Positions 54,274 to 62,208 of a stretch of DNA of 64,000 nt are shown here, in pieces. Position 1 is the stretch's first letter; every line of letters begins with the position of its first letter. The stretch spans positions 1,550,001 to 1,614,000 of the forward strand of contig NZ_FNSU01000003.1 of NCBI RefSeq assembly GCF_900105325.1, read 5' to 3'. Under the pieces are notes generated by a model. That model ran no database searches and was not told where the DNA came from. It saw nothing but the letters and a program-made list of their open reading frames with translations. The DNA is from Pseudomonas marginalis (GTDB lineage: Bacteria; Pseudomonadota; Gammaproteobacteria; Pseudomonadales; Pseudomonadaceae). The position numbers and the translations under genes are program-made.

Positions 54274-55350
54274 ATGAGCATTGAATTCATCGGCTATATC
54301 GGCGGTCACCACGCTTCCGAGATCCACCCACGCAGCGGCCCTGCCCTGCAACCGGACTACGTGGAAACCGTGGCCCGCGCCCACGAAGACGCCGGTTTCG
54401 ACCGCGCGCTGGTGGCGTTCCATTCCAACAGCCCGGACAGCACGCTGATCGCCGCCCATGCCGCCAGCGTGACGAAAAAACTGCAGTTCCTGATCGCCCA
54501 CCGTCCGGGCTTCGCCCAACCCACCCTGGCCGCCCGCCAGTTCGCCACCCTTGATGTGTTCAATGGCGGGCGCACCGCCGTGCATATCATCACCGGCGGC
54601 GACGACCGCGAACTGCGCGCCGATGGCAGCCATATCGGCAAGGACGAACGCTATGCGCGCACCGATGAATACCTGAGCGTGGTCCGCCAGGAATGGACCA
54701 GCGATCAGCCCTTCGACTTTGCCGGCACCTACTACCAGGTCGAAGGCGCGCACTCCGCGGTGAAGTCGCCGCAGCAGCCGCATATCCCGCTGTATTTTGG
54801 CGGCTCTTCCAAGGCCGCGATTGAAGTGGCGGGCAAGCATGCCGATGTGTACGCGCTGTGGGGCGAAACCTATGAGCAGGTACGCGAGATCGTGACCCAG
54901 GTGCGCGCCGAAGCGGCCAGGCATGGGCGTACGATTCGCTTCAGCCTGTCGCTGCGACCGATCCTCGCCGAGACCGAAGAACTGGCGTGGGCGCGTGCCG
55001 ACAGCATCCTGCAACAGGCCACCGAGTTGGCAGAGAAGAATGGCTTTGTGCGGCGTGAACCGCCGAATGAAGGCTCGCGCCGGTTGCTGGCGGCGGCGGC
55101 GCAGGGCTCGCGGCTGGACAAGCGCCTGTGGACGGGGATTGCGGGGTTGCTGGGGGCGCAGGGCAACTCCACCTCGTTGGTGGGGACCGCCGAACAGGTG
55201 GCAGAGGCATTGGTCGATTATTACGACCTCGGTATCACCACCTTCCTGATCCGTGGGTTTGATCCGCTCAATGATGCGATCGACTATGGCAAGCGGTTGA
55301 TCCCCCTGACCCGGCAGCTGATTGCTGAACGCGAGCAGAAAGTCGCCTGA
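54274..55350 (+). CDS. LLM-class flavin monooxygenase (alkanesulfonate-type)
   Basis: A 358-residue TIM-barrel FMNH2-dependent monooxygenase of the luciferase-like SsuD branch: IGYIGGHHASEIHPRS, FDRALVAFHSNSPDS, FLIAHRPGFAQPTLAARQFA, GGRTAVHIITGGDDRELRAD, PLYFGGSSKAAIEVAGKHAD. Relatives oxidise alkanesulfonates or other organosulfur compounds to release sulfite. The substrate cannot be told from sequence. ATG at 54274 follows GGACAGACC. A flavin reductase is not in this window. Confidence 0.85.
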   Translation: MSIEFIGYIGGHHASEIHPRSGPALQPDYVETVARAHEDAGFDRALVAFHSNSPDSTLIAAHAASVTKKLQFLIAHRPGFAQPTLAARQFATLDVFNGGRTAVHIITGGDDRELRADGSHIGKDERYARTDEYLSVVRQEWTSDQPFDFAGTYYQVEGAHSAVKSPQQPHIPLYFGGSSKAAIEVAGKHADVYALWGETYEQVREIVTQVRAEAARHGRTIRFSLSLRPILAETEELAWARADSILQQATELAEKNGFVRREPPNEGSRRLLAAAAQGSRLDKRLWTGIAGLLGAQGNSTSLVGTAEQVAEALVDYYDLGITTFLIRGFDPLNDAIDYGKRLIPLTRQLIAEREQKVA

Positions 55351-55369
55351 CCAAACAACACAGAACCCA

Positions 55370-55625
55370 TGTGGGAGAGGCTTGCCCCCGATGGCAGAGT
55401 GTCAGTCAAAGATAAATTGACTGATCCACCGCCATCGGGGCATGGGTATCTACACATCTTGAGCCGAGCCCCGTGCGTAGCAGCTGTCGAGCCTTGGCGA
55501 GGCTGCGTCGGCGGTGTGTCAGACGCGCCGCAAACGCAGCCTCGCCAAGGCTCGACAGCTGCTACGCGTCATCCTACTGAAGTTGTGTAGATACTGATGG
55601 CTATCGGGGCAAGCCCCCTCCCACA
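55370..55625. repeat. GI REPIN interrupted by a palindromic element
   Basis: GI REP at 55370 (TGTGGGAGAGGCTTGCCCCC). The second REP is broken after CATCGGGGCA; the insert runs 55444-55594 between GGGTATCTACACA and TTGTGTAGATAC, and the REP resumes at 55602. The payload (55477-55565) is one copy of the palindrome that forms the array at 32689-33330. No gene is present in this gap. Confidence 0.85.
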
Positions 55626-55649
55626 TTTTGATCTTCACTATGCTCAGGA

Positions 55650-56444
55650 TCAGTTCTTGTAGTCGGTATCGTTGCGCTCCAACTGCCGAATCAGCGCATT
55701 CCAATGCCGCGCCACCCCCGGTCCTTCGCCACTGGCAAACACCTTGGCCTGTTGTTCGACTTTCTCCACCACTTCGGCCGGCGGGAAGATCAACTCCGCA
55801 TTCCCCGCCGCCTGCGCCGCCACCTGGATATTGCACGCGCGCTCCAACTGTTGCAGCTGCACAAACGCATGTTCAACGCTGACACCGGCGGTCAACAAGC
55901 CATGGTTGCGCAGGATCATCACGCTCTTGTCACCCAGGTCCGCGACCAGGCGCTCACGTTCGTCCAGGTCGAGGGCCACGCCTTCATACCCGTGGTACGC
56001 CACGCGTCCGGAAAAACCAATGGAGTGCTGGGAGATCGGCAGCAGGCCGTCCTTCTGCGCCGACACCGCGATGCCGTCGCGGGTATGGGTGTGCAGCACC
56101 GCTTGCAGGTCATGACGTGCGCCGTGGATCGCGCTGTGAATCACATAGCCGGCGTAGTTGATGCCCAGGCCGGTAGGGTCATCGACGATAGTGCCGTCGA
56201 GGTCGACCTTGACCAGGTTGGACGCACTGATTTCATCGAACAACAACCCGAAGGCGTTGATCAGGAAATGCTCCTCCGGCCCCGGTACACGGGCGGAGAA
56301 ATGGGTATAGATGTGGTCGGTCCACTTGTACAAGGCAGCCAGGCGATAAGCGGCGGCCAGTTTGACGCGCACCTCCCACTCTTGCGGGGTAACGCGCTGG
56401 CGAACATTGCTGGTGAGATTGGTGATCGAGGTGACGCTGCTCAT
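55650..56444 (-). CDS. class II aldolase/adducin-family protein
   Basis: A 264-residue protein. Zinc-binding histidines appear in VLHTHTRDGIAVSA and SVMILRNHGLLTAGV; the early segment is KLAAAYRLAALYKWTDHIYT HFSARVPG. This is the large aldolase_II group without a predicted sugar-phosphate ligand set; several members act on hydroxy acids or remain uncharacterised. The ATG at 56444 has AT-rich upstream sequence like that of the sulfur-related genes nearby, but no link is shown. Confidence 0.87.
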   Translation of the reverse strand: MSSVTSITNLTSNVRQRVTPQEWEVRVKLAAAYRLAALYKWTDHIYTHFSARVPGPEEHFLINAFGLLFDEISASNLVKVDLDGTIVDDPTGLGINYAGYVIHSAIHGARHDLQAVLHTHTRDGIAVSAQKDGLLPISQHSIGFSGRVAYHGYEGVALDLDERERLVADLGDKSVMILRNHGLLTAGVSVEHAFVQLQQLERACNIQVAAQAAGNAELIFPPAEVVEKVEQQAKVFASGEGPGVARHWNALIRQLERNDTDYKN

Positions 56445-56866
56445 GGCAAAACTTCCTGGATGGCCTTAAGGACTTCCAGGCAAGCCTAGGGGATGGCCGA
56501 AAATAATAAAAAGCACATTTTAATCTAAGCTAATTATTATTTTTTTTCATATAAATCGTACCAATAATACAGGGCAAATGTGGGAGATCCCACAACCTCT
56601 TCGACGCAGCGCTGTCGCGCAGCAAACTGTGGCGAGCGGGCTTGCCACAAGAATGCGGTCGCCTGAAATTGTTCAGGCAAGACTCAAGACTTCAGGGTGA
56701 AATTTTACCCCCCTAAAATCATTCAGTTATTTTAAGTTTGATAAGAGGGGGCTTGCCCCCGATGGCCATGAGTATCTCCCGCAACGCTAACACCGATGCG
56801 AAGCGAGCCGCCCTTGATCTTGCTTTAGATCTTGATCTTGCTTTTGATCTTGATCTTGATCTCAGG

Positions 56867-57127
56867 CGCCCCGTTAACCACGCTGGCCGGAATCCGACAG
56901 TGATTTGGGGGGTAAACCGGCAGGGATGCCGGTTTAGCCGCCCCGCGCCATGGATGGCGCGTGGCGGCGGCCCCCCAAATCACTGTCGGATTCCGGGCAC
57001 ACCGAGCCTAGGCGAGGTGCCGAGTGGTGGGGCAAGAGCCCTTTGCTTACTTTGGGGCTTTTCCAAAGTGAGCCGCCGTCAGGGCGGAACCCTAAGCCGC
57101 CGTTACCGCAGCAACGGATATGTACCC
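56867..57127 (+). ncRNA. structured 261-bp repeat, copy C (putative folded RNA/ssDNA)
   Basis: P1 is a perfect 26-bp stem, 56887-56912 with 56971-56996, with bases unlike A and B. P2: TAAACCGGC (56913-56921) with GCCGGTTTA (56928-56936), where A and B have a C-G pair instead of A-T. P3: GCCGCC/GGCGGC (56937-56942, 56963-56968) and GCGCC/GGCGC (56945-56949, 56956-56960). The later stem is AGCCC (57037-57041) with GGGCT (57055-57059). Ends match copies A and B. Confidence 0.5.
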
Positions 57128-57178
57128 GGTCCAATCCAAAAAAATGGTCGGCCCAGAGGCCGTCATCGGGGGCAAGCC

Positions 57179-57260
57179 CTAATGCCAGTCAGTTAAGGAG
57201 GAACACTGTAACTGTGGTGAGCGGGCTTGCCCGTTCTATCTCTTAACTGATCGGCATTAG
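57179..57260. repeat. small REP-carrying insert with 19-base inverted ends
   Basis: CTAATGCCAGTCAGTTAAG (57179-57197) and CTTAACTGATCGGCATTAG (57242-57260) pair at 17 of 19 positions and enclose a GTGGTGAGCGGGCTTGCCCG REP. GGCAAGCC stands on both sides, as a target duplication would. Confidence 0.65.
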
Positions 57261-57281
57261 GGCAAGCCCCCTCCCACAGGC

Positions 57282-58187
57282 TTACGCGGCGTCGCGGACT
57301 TTATGCAGCGACGCCGCCACCCGCTTGCCAAACGCATCCACCGGCCCCTGCAGGTTGCCCAGGAAGTGCGGATAGATCAGCCACAAATCCATCACCGGCT
57401 TGAAATCCTTGAGCGGCATCACCGCCAGTTGCTCGCGGTGCGCACTGCGTTCCAGCAACGGCCGTGGCACCAGGCCCAAGCCCAGGCCGTCGGCCACCAG
57501 GCCCAGTTGCAGTTCGGTGCCGAAGGTCTCCAGGTTGACCCGCAGGGCCAGGCCCTGATCGGACAAGGTGCGCTGCAACCCGGCACGGAAGCCGCAGCCG
57601 TCCGGGTTGAGGACCCAGCCGTTCTGGTACACATCGGCCAGCTTGCAGGGTTTCTTCGGCAGTTGGGCCTTGGCGCAGACCACCACCAGTTCCATCTTGC
57701 CGATGGACTCGCCGACGATGTTGTCCGGGAAGATCTTGCCTGCCGGGAACAGCGCCGCCGCCGCGTCCAGTTCGCCGCGTTCGATCTTGCCCACCAACTG
57801 GCTGCCCCAGCCGGTGGCGACCTGGGCACGCAAGTCGGGGTATTCGCTGCGCAGGTGCTTGAGCGCGTCCAGCAGCACCACGTCGCCGATGGTCTGCGGC
57901 ACACCCAGGCGCAACAGGCCGGTGGGCGGCGCGTCGGTGGCCACCAGCTCGCGCAGGGCATCCATCTCGCGCAGGATCAACCGGCACTGCTCATAGACGC
58001 GGGTGCCGATCAATGTCGGCTTGAGGGGTTTGGTGTTGCGGTCGAACAGCTCCACGCCCAGCGCCTGCTCGAAGTTCTGCACGCGGCGGGTAATGGCCGG
58101 CTGGGTCAATTGCAACGACTCGGCGGCATGGCTGATGGACTGGCAACGAATCACTTCGACAAAGGCATCGATATCGTCAATTTTCAT
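57282..58187 (-). CDS. LysR-family regulator, divergent to the thiol dioxygenase gene
   Basis: A 301-residue LysR: MKIDDIDAFVEVIRCQSISH with HAAESLQLTQPAITRRVQNF, then the effector domain (GLLRLGVPQTIGDVVLLDAL, FPAGKIFPDNIVGESIGKME). Starts at 58187; the longer frame to 58232 has no better site. It faces the cysteine-dioxygenase-family gene across 216 bases and is the likely regulator of that gene and the rhodanese. Confidence 0.87.
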   Translation of the reverse strand: MKIDDIDAFVEVIRCQSISHAAESLQLTQPAITRRVQNFEQALGVELFDRNTKPLKPTLIGTRVYEQCRLILREMDALRELVATDAPPTGLLRLGVPQTIGDVVLLDALKHLRSEYPDLRAQVATGWGSQLVGKIERGELDAAAALFPAGKIFPDNIVGESIGKMELVVVCAKAQLPKKPCKLADVYQNGWVLNPDGCGFRAGLQRTLSDQGLALRVNLETFGTELQLGLVADGLGLGLVPRPLLERSAHREQLAVMPLKDFKPVMDLWLIYPHFLGNLQGPVDAFGKRVAASLHKVRDAA

Positions 58188-58403
58188 TTGGGCCGCACAT
58201 AGAGAACAGTCATTAAGATGTGTGTGAAGCATAGTTGCAGGAACGTGGCGTGAATAGCCCGTGCTGCAATCGATAACGTCTAACGCTATTCAGACCGGTT
58301 CTAAATTACCTTCAGCTATAAGCTAATCATTAAAAAATAGCATATTAACTATAAACATTATGCTTAGATAAACCCATCCCTGCGACCACACGATGGAAGT
58401 GCC
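58188..58403. promoter_or_regulatory. divergent promoter region, LysR / thiol dioxygenase
   Basis: 216 bases, AT-rich near 58300-58370. It must hold both promoters and presumably the LysR site; a specific operator could not be chosen. Confidence 0.45.
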
Positions 58404-59015
58404 ATGACCCAGGCCCGACACCCCGAGAGACTCAGAGCCTTCATAGGCGCCCTGGCGGAATTGATCGACGGCAATCCACGCGAAGGCGACCTGTTGCACC
58501 GTGGCGGCAAGCTGCTGGCGCAACTGGTCAGCCATGACGACTGGCTCCCCGATGAATTTGCCCAACCCGATCCCGAGCGCTACCAGCAGTTCTTGCTGCA
58601 TGCCGATTCGCGCCAGCGTTTCAGCATCGTCAGCTTTGTCTGGGGGCCGGGGCAAAGCACGCCGATCCACGACCATCGGGTGTGGGGGCTGATCGGCATG
58701 CTGCGCGGCGCAGAGTTCTCCCAAGGCTTCGAACGCGCGCCCGACGGCAGCCTGGTCGCCGAAGGCCAACCGATTCAACTGGTGCCGGGCCAGGTCGAGG
58801 CTGTGTCGCCCAAGGTCGGCGACATCCACCAGGTGAGCAATGCCCACAGCGATCAGGTGTCGATCAGCATTCATGTGTACGGCGCCAATATCGGCGCGGT
58901 GCGCCGTGCGGTGTACCAGCCCGACGGCAGCGAGAAACTGTTTATCTCCGGTTATTCCAACGCCTTCCTCCCGAATATCTGGGATTTGTCCATAGAAAAG
59001 AGCCCTGCCCTATGA
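58404..59015 (+). CDS. cysteine-dioxygenase-family protein
   Basis: A 203-residue cupin of the cysteine dioxygenase type. The iron ligands are H89 and H91 in STPIHDHRVWG and H142 in VGDIHQVSN. Bacterial members oxidise cysteine or 3-mercaptopropionate to the sulfinate; which one is not clear here. GGAAGTGCC precedes the ATG. Its stop overlaps the rhodanese start, so thiol oxidation and sulfur transfer are expressed together. Confidence 0.88.
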   Translation: MTQARHPERLRAFIGALAELIDGNPREGDLLHRGGKLLAQLVSHDDWLPDEFAQPDPERYQQFLLHADSRQRFSIVSFVWGPGQSTPIHDHRVWGLIGMLRGAEFSQGFERAPDGSLVAEGQPIQLVPGQVEAVSPKVGDIHQVSNAHSDQVSISIHVYGANIGAVRRAVYQPDGSEKLFISGYSNAFLPNIWDLSIEKSPAL

Positions 59016-60595
59016 CCACCGTACCGACCCGTAGCTTTGCCCGGATTCGCCAGGCCCTGTTGGACCGTGAAGAACTCGCCCTGGTCGACGTGCGCGAAGA
59101 AGCGCCGTTTGCCGAATCCCACCCGCTGTTCGCGGCGAATATCCCGCTGTCCAAGCTGGAACTGGAGGTGTATTCGCGCATTCCACGCCGGGATACCCAG
59201 GTCACCGTCTACGACAACGGAGAGGGCCTGGCTGCCCGTGCCGCCGAACGCCTGGTTGCGCTGGGCTACACCCAGGTCAGCCTGTTGGAAGGTGGCCTCG
59301 ACGGTTGGCGCCGGGCCGGTGGCGAGCTGTTTATCGATGTGAACGTGCCGAGCAAGGCCTTTGGCGAGTTGGTGGAGAGCGAGCGCCACACGCCGTCCCT
59401 CGCCGCTGAAGAAGTGCAGGCGCTGCTCGACAGCCAGGCCGATGTGGTGGTGCTCGACGCCCGCCGTTTCGACGAATACCAAACCATGAGCATCCCCACC
59501 GGCATCAGCGTGCCCGGTGCCGAGCTGGTGTTGCGTGCGCGGGAACTGGCGCCCGACCCGGCCACCCGCATCATCGTCAACTGCGCCGGGCGTACCCGCA
59601 GCATTATCGGCACCCAGTCGCTGATCAACGCCGGCGTGGCCAACCCGGTGTCTGCGCTGCGCAATGGCACCATCGGCTGGACCCTGGCCGGGCAGAAGCT
59701 CGCCCACGGCCAGTCGCGGCGCTTTGCGCCAACCTCGGAAGAGCATCGCCAGATCGCCGCCGTCGATGCACGCCGCGTCGCCGACAAGGCCCGCGTCGGT
59801 CGCGCCACCCTGGCCGACCTGCAACGCTGGCAGCAAGACGCTGCACGCACCACCTACCTGTTCGATGTGCGCACCCCGGAAGAATTCGAAGCCGGCCACT
59901 TGCCCGGCGCGCGCTCCACCCCCGGCGGCCAACTGGTGCAGGAAACCGACCATGTCGCCAGCGTGCGCGGTGCGCGCCTGGTGCTGGCGGATGACGATGG
60001 CGTGCGGGCGAACATGTCTGCGTCGTGGCTGGCCCAACTGGGCTGGGACGTGCATGTGCTGGATGACCTGCAAGCGGCGCACTTCAGCGAAAAAGGCGCC
60101 TGGGTCGCTCCAGTCCCCGCGCCCCCCCAGGCCGAACTGATCAGCCCGCACACCCTCGCCGAATGGCTCGAGCATGGCGACACCGTGGTGCTGGATTTCA
60201 CCGCCAGCGCCAACTACGTGAAGCGCCATATCCCCGGTGCCTGGTGGGTATTGCGCGCACAACTGCCCCAGGCCCTGGCCAAGGTGCCCGCCGCCCAGCG
60301 TTATGTGCTGACCTGCGGCAGCAGCCAACTGGCGCGCCTGGCGGTGGCTGAAGTCGAAGCGATCACCGGCAAGCAAGTGTTCCTGCTGCAAAACGGCACC
60401 GCCGCCTGGATCAACGCGCAACTGCCACTGGAAGAAGGCGAAACCCACCTGGCCTCGCCGCGCATCGACCGCTACCGCCGACCGTACGAAGGCACCGACA
60501 ACCCCAGGGAAGCCATGCAGGCCTACCTGGACTGGGAATTCGGTCTGGTGGAGCAACTGGCCCGCGATGGGACCCATGGGTTTTACGTCATTTGA
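59012..60595 (+). CDS. four-domain rhodanese-like sulfurtransferase
   Basis: A 527-residue protein made of four rhodanese-like domains. Only two carry the active cysteine: C191 (IIVNCAGRTRS, domain 2) and C435 (YVLTCGSSQLA, domain 4). Domain 1 has D68 (VYDNGEG) and domain 3 has LADDDGV at the same place. Domain order is about 10-110, 125-235, 265-360 and 375-460. It would move sulfane sulfur to an acceptor. ATG at 59012 overlaps the upstream stop (ATGA). Confidence 0.88.
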   Translation: MTTVPTRSFARIRQALLDREELALVDVREEAPFAESHPLFAANIPLSKLELEVYSRIPRRDTQVTVYDNGEGLAARAAERLVALGYTQVSLLEGGLDGWRRAGGELFIDVNVPSKAFGELVESERHTPSLAAEEVQALLDSQADVVVLDARRFDEYQTMSIPTGISVPGAELVLRARELAPDPATRIIVNCAGRTRSIIGTQSLINAGVANPVSALRNGTIGWTLAGQKLAHGQSRRFAPTSEEHRQIAAVDARRVADKARVGRATLADLQRWQQDAARTTYLFDVRTPEEFEAGHLPGARSTPGGQLVQETDHVASVRGARLVLADDDGVRANMSASWLAQLGWDVHVLDDLQAAHFSEKGAWVAPVPAPPQAELISPHTLAEWLEHGDTVVLDFTASANYVKRHIPGAWWVLRAQLPQALAKVPAAQRYVLTCGSSQLARLAVAEVEAITGKQVFLLQNGTAAWINAQLPLEEGETHLASPRIDRYRRPYEGTDNPREAMQAYLDWEFGLVEQLARDGTHGFYVI

Positions 60596-60604
60596 CCCCA
60601 GGCA

Positions 60605-60631
60605 CGCCTGCCCCCACTGCGGGAGCAGGCG
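60605..60631. terminator. hairpin after the rhodanese gene
   Basis: CGCCTGC pairs with GCAGGCG around a 13-base loop, 10 bases past the stop. There is no clear T-run, so it is a weak candidate terminator. Confidence 0.35.
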
Positions 60632-60664
60632 CTGCCCCAGGCTGATGGGGCGGGGGGTACTGCG

Positions 60665-60826
60665 TTACTTTCTTTCTTCTGTGTCGGTGCAAGAAACCGT
60701 CCCCGAGCTACCGCTCAATTGAGACTGCATGGCGTGGACACCCGCCTCCATTTGCGAGGCCACGCTGAACTGGGTGCCGAACAGCAGGCTGAACATGACA
60801 CATGTGGTTGCCAATAATTTGAACAT
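60665..60826 (-). CDS. small putative secreted protein (53 residues)
   Basis: A short frame, MFKLLATTCVMFSLLFGTQF SVASQME..., has a plausible signal peptide (cleavage after SVAS), a C-terminal Cys in GTVSCTDTEERK, and GAGG 8 bases before the ATG at 60826. It is convergent with the rhodanese gene. No family recognised; it is below usual size cut-offs, so annotation pipelines may miss it. Confidence 0.55.
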   Translation of the reverse strand: MFKLLATTCVMFSLLFGTQFSVASQMEAGVHAMQSQLSGSSGTVSCTDTEERK

Positions 60827-61222
60827 GACGAATCCTCACTGGTTCGCTGAGAGAGTAAAAATACCCCCATCGTTTATTCGCAGCTGACTTGGCTGCGTAC
60901 TGCCATTTTCTGCCCGGCGCAACGCCTGGACACCTGTGAAGAATGACAGTGGCCTAGACAACTTCGCACTATGCAAACCTGCGCTGAGAGCGATTGGCGC
61001 CGCCCCCTTGGACACCCAGGCACCTCAGCCGCAATTACCTATTCGAAAAATACATAAACCGCATATTAGATAACCAATTATCTTAATATTTTTAATAATT
61101 AACATATAACCAAAAAGACCTTCACAGAAGGTTTTTATGAGCATAACGTGAACTCCTCACCGACCCCTTCTCCAGGCGGAGGTAGCCGAACCCTTTCACG
61201 ATCTGCCTGGAGCCAGCATCCC
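60827..61222. promoter_or_regulatory. AT-rich upstream region of the sulfonate-binding gene
   Basis: 396 bases without a gene. AGATAA and TTATCT (61068-61083) form a 6-base inverted repeat in an AT-rich stretch, likely promoter/operator material for the substrate-binding gene. An in-frame GTG at 61148 is a less likely start for that gene. Confidence 0.4.
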
Positions 61223-62197
61223 ATGGTCTTTTCCACTCCGTTCAAACGCCTGCTCCTGGGCACTGCCCTGGCCCTTGGCCTGGCCACCTGCGCCCACGCC
61301 GCCGACCTGCAACCGCTGCGGGTGGCCAATCAGAAATCGACGATCAAGACGCTGCTGGAAGTCTCCGGCGAAACGAAAAACGTGCCCTATGAAATCCAGT
61401 GGTCGGAATTCCCGTCCGCCTCGCCCCTGGGCGAAGCCTTGAATGCCGGAGCCGTGGACATTGGTGCCCTGGGCGACGCGCCCTACGTGTTTGCCCTTGG
61501 CGCCGGCGCCTCGCTAAAGGTGGTCAGCATCATCCACGCCGAAGGGCGTAACACCACCGCCCTGCTGGTGCCCAAGGATTCGCCGATCAAGACGGTGGCC
61601 GACCTCAAGGGCAAGAAAATCGTCACCGGGCGTGGGTCCATCGGCCATTACCTGGCGATCAAGGCGCTGGCCACGGCCGGCCTGACCACAAAGGATGTGC
61701 AGTTCATTTTCCTGCTGCCCAGCGAGTCGCGCCTGGTGCTGGATAACGGCACTGTCGACGCCTGGTCGACCTGGGACCCCTACACCACCGTCGTCACGTC
61801 CCAAAGCCAGGCGCGGATCCTGGCCAGCGGCAACACGCTGTTGAGCAACCACCTGTACCTCGCCGCCACCCGCCAGGCCATCGCCGACAAGCGCACGCAG
61901 CTGGACGACTTTGTCGCCCGCGTCGACCGCGCCTACGCCTGGGCCAATACCCACCCCGACGAGTACGCCGCCGCCCAGGCCAAAATCACCGGGCTGCCGC
62001 TGGCCGTGCATGTGGCCGTGGCCAAGGAAACCCGCCTGAGCCCGGTGCTGATTGACGACAGCGTGATCAGTGGCCTGCAGGCCACCGCCGACACCTACCA
62101 GCAAGAAGGCCTGCTGCCCCGGCACATCGACGTGTCCCAGGGCTTCGACACGAGCTTTAACGCCAAGCGCGTCCCCAACAACCAAGCATCACGCTGA
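61223..62197 (+). CDS. sulfonate-type ABC transporter substrate-binding protein
   Basis: A 324-residue periplasmic protein with a signal peptide (MVFSTPFKRLLLGTALALGL ATCAHA). The mature part resembles SsuA/TauA-type proteins: VPYEIQWSEFPSASPLGEAL, GAVDIGALGDAPYVFALGAG, KKIVTGRGSIGHYLAIKALA, VDAWSTWDPYT. It would bind a sulfonate or sulfate ester. GGAG lies 10 bases before ATG 61223. The permease and ATPase genes are not in the window and may lie to the right or elsewhere. Confidence 0.88.
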   Translation: MVFSTPFKRLLLGTALALGLATCAHAADLQPLRVANQKSTIKTLLEVSGETKNVPYEIQWSEFPSASPLGEALNAGAVDIGALGDAPYVFALGAGASLKVVSIIHAEGRNTTALLVPKDSPIKTVADLKGKKIVTGRGSIGHYLAIKALATAGLTTKDVQFIFLLPSESRLVLDNGTVDAWSTWDPYTTVVTSQSQARILASGNTLLSNHLYLAATRQAIADKRTQLDDFVARVDRAYAWANTHPDEYAAAQAKITGLPLAVHVAVAKETRLSPVLIDDSVISGLQATADTYQQEGLLPRHIDVSQGFDTSFNAKRVPNNQASR

Positions 62198-62208
62198 AGG
62201 AGCAGAAC

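Larger units (their letters stand above)
56445..57281. repeat. repeat island holding structured repeat copy C
   Basis: 837 bases without a credible gene. It holds an AT-rich promoter-like stretch near 56500-56575, a truncated GI REP (56743-56769), a GATCTTGATCTTGAT tract, structured repeat C (56867-57127), a GI REP broken after GGGGGCAAGCC at 57178, an inserted unit with 19-base inverted ends (57179-57260), and the REP remainder to about 57279. Confidence 0.85.
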
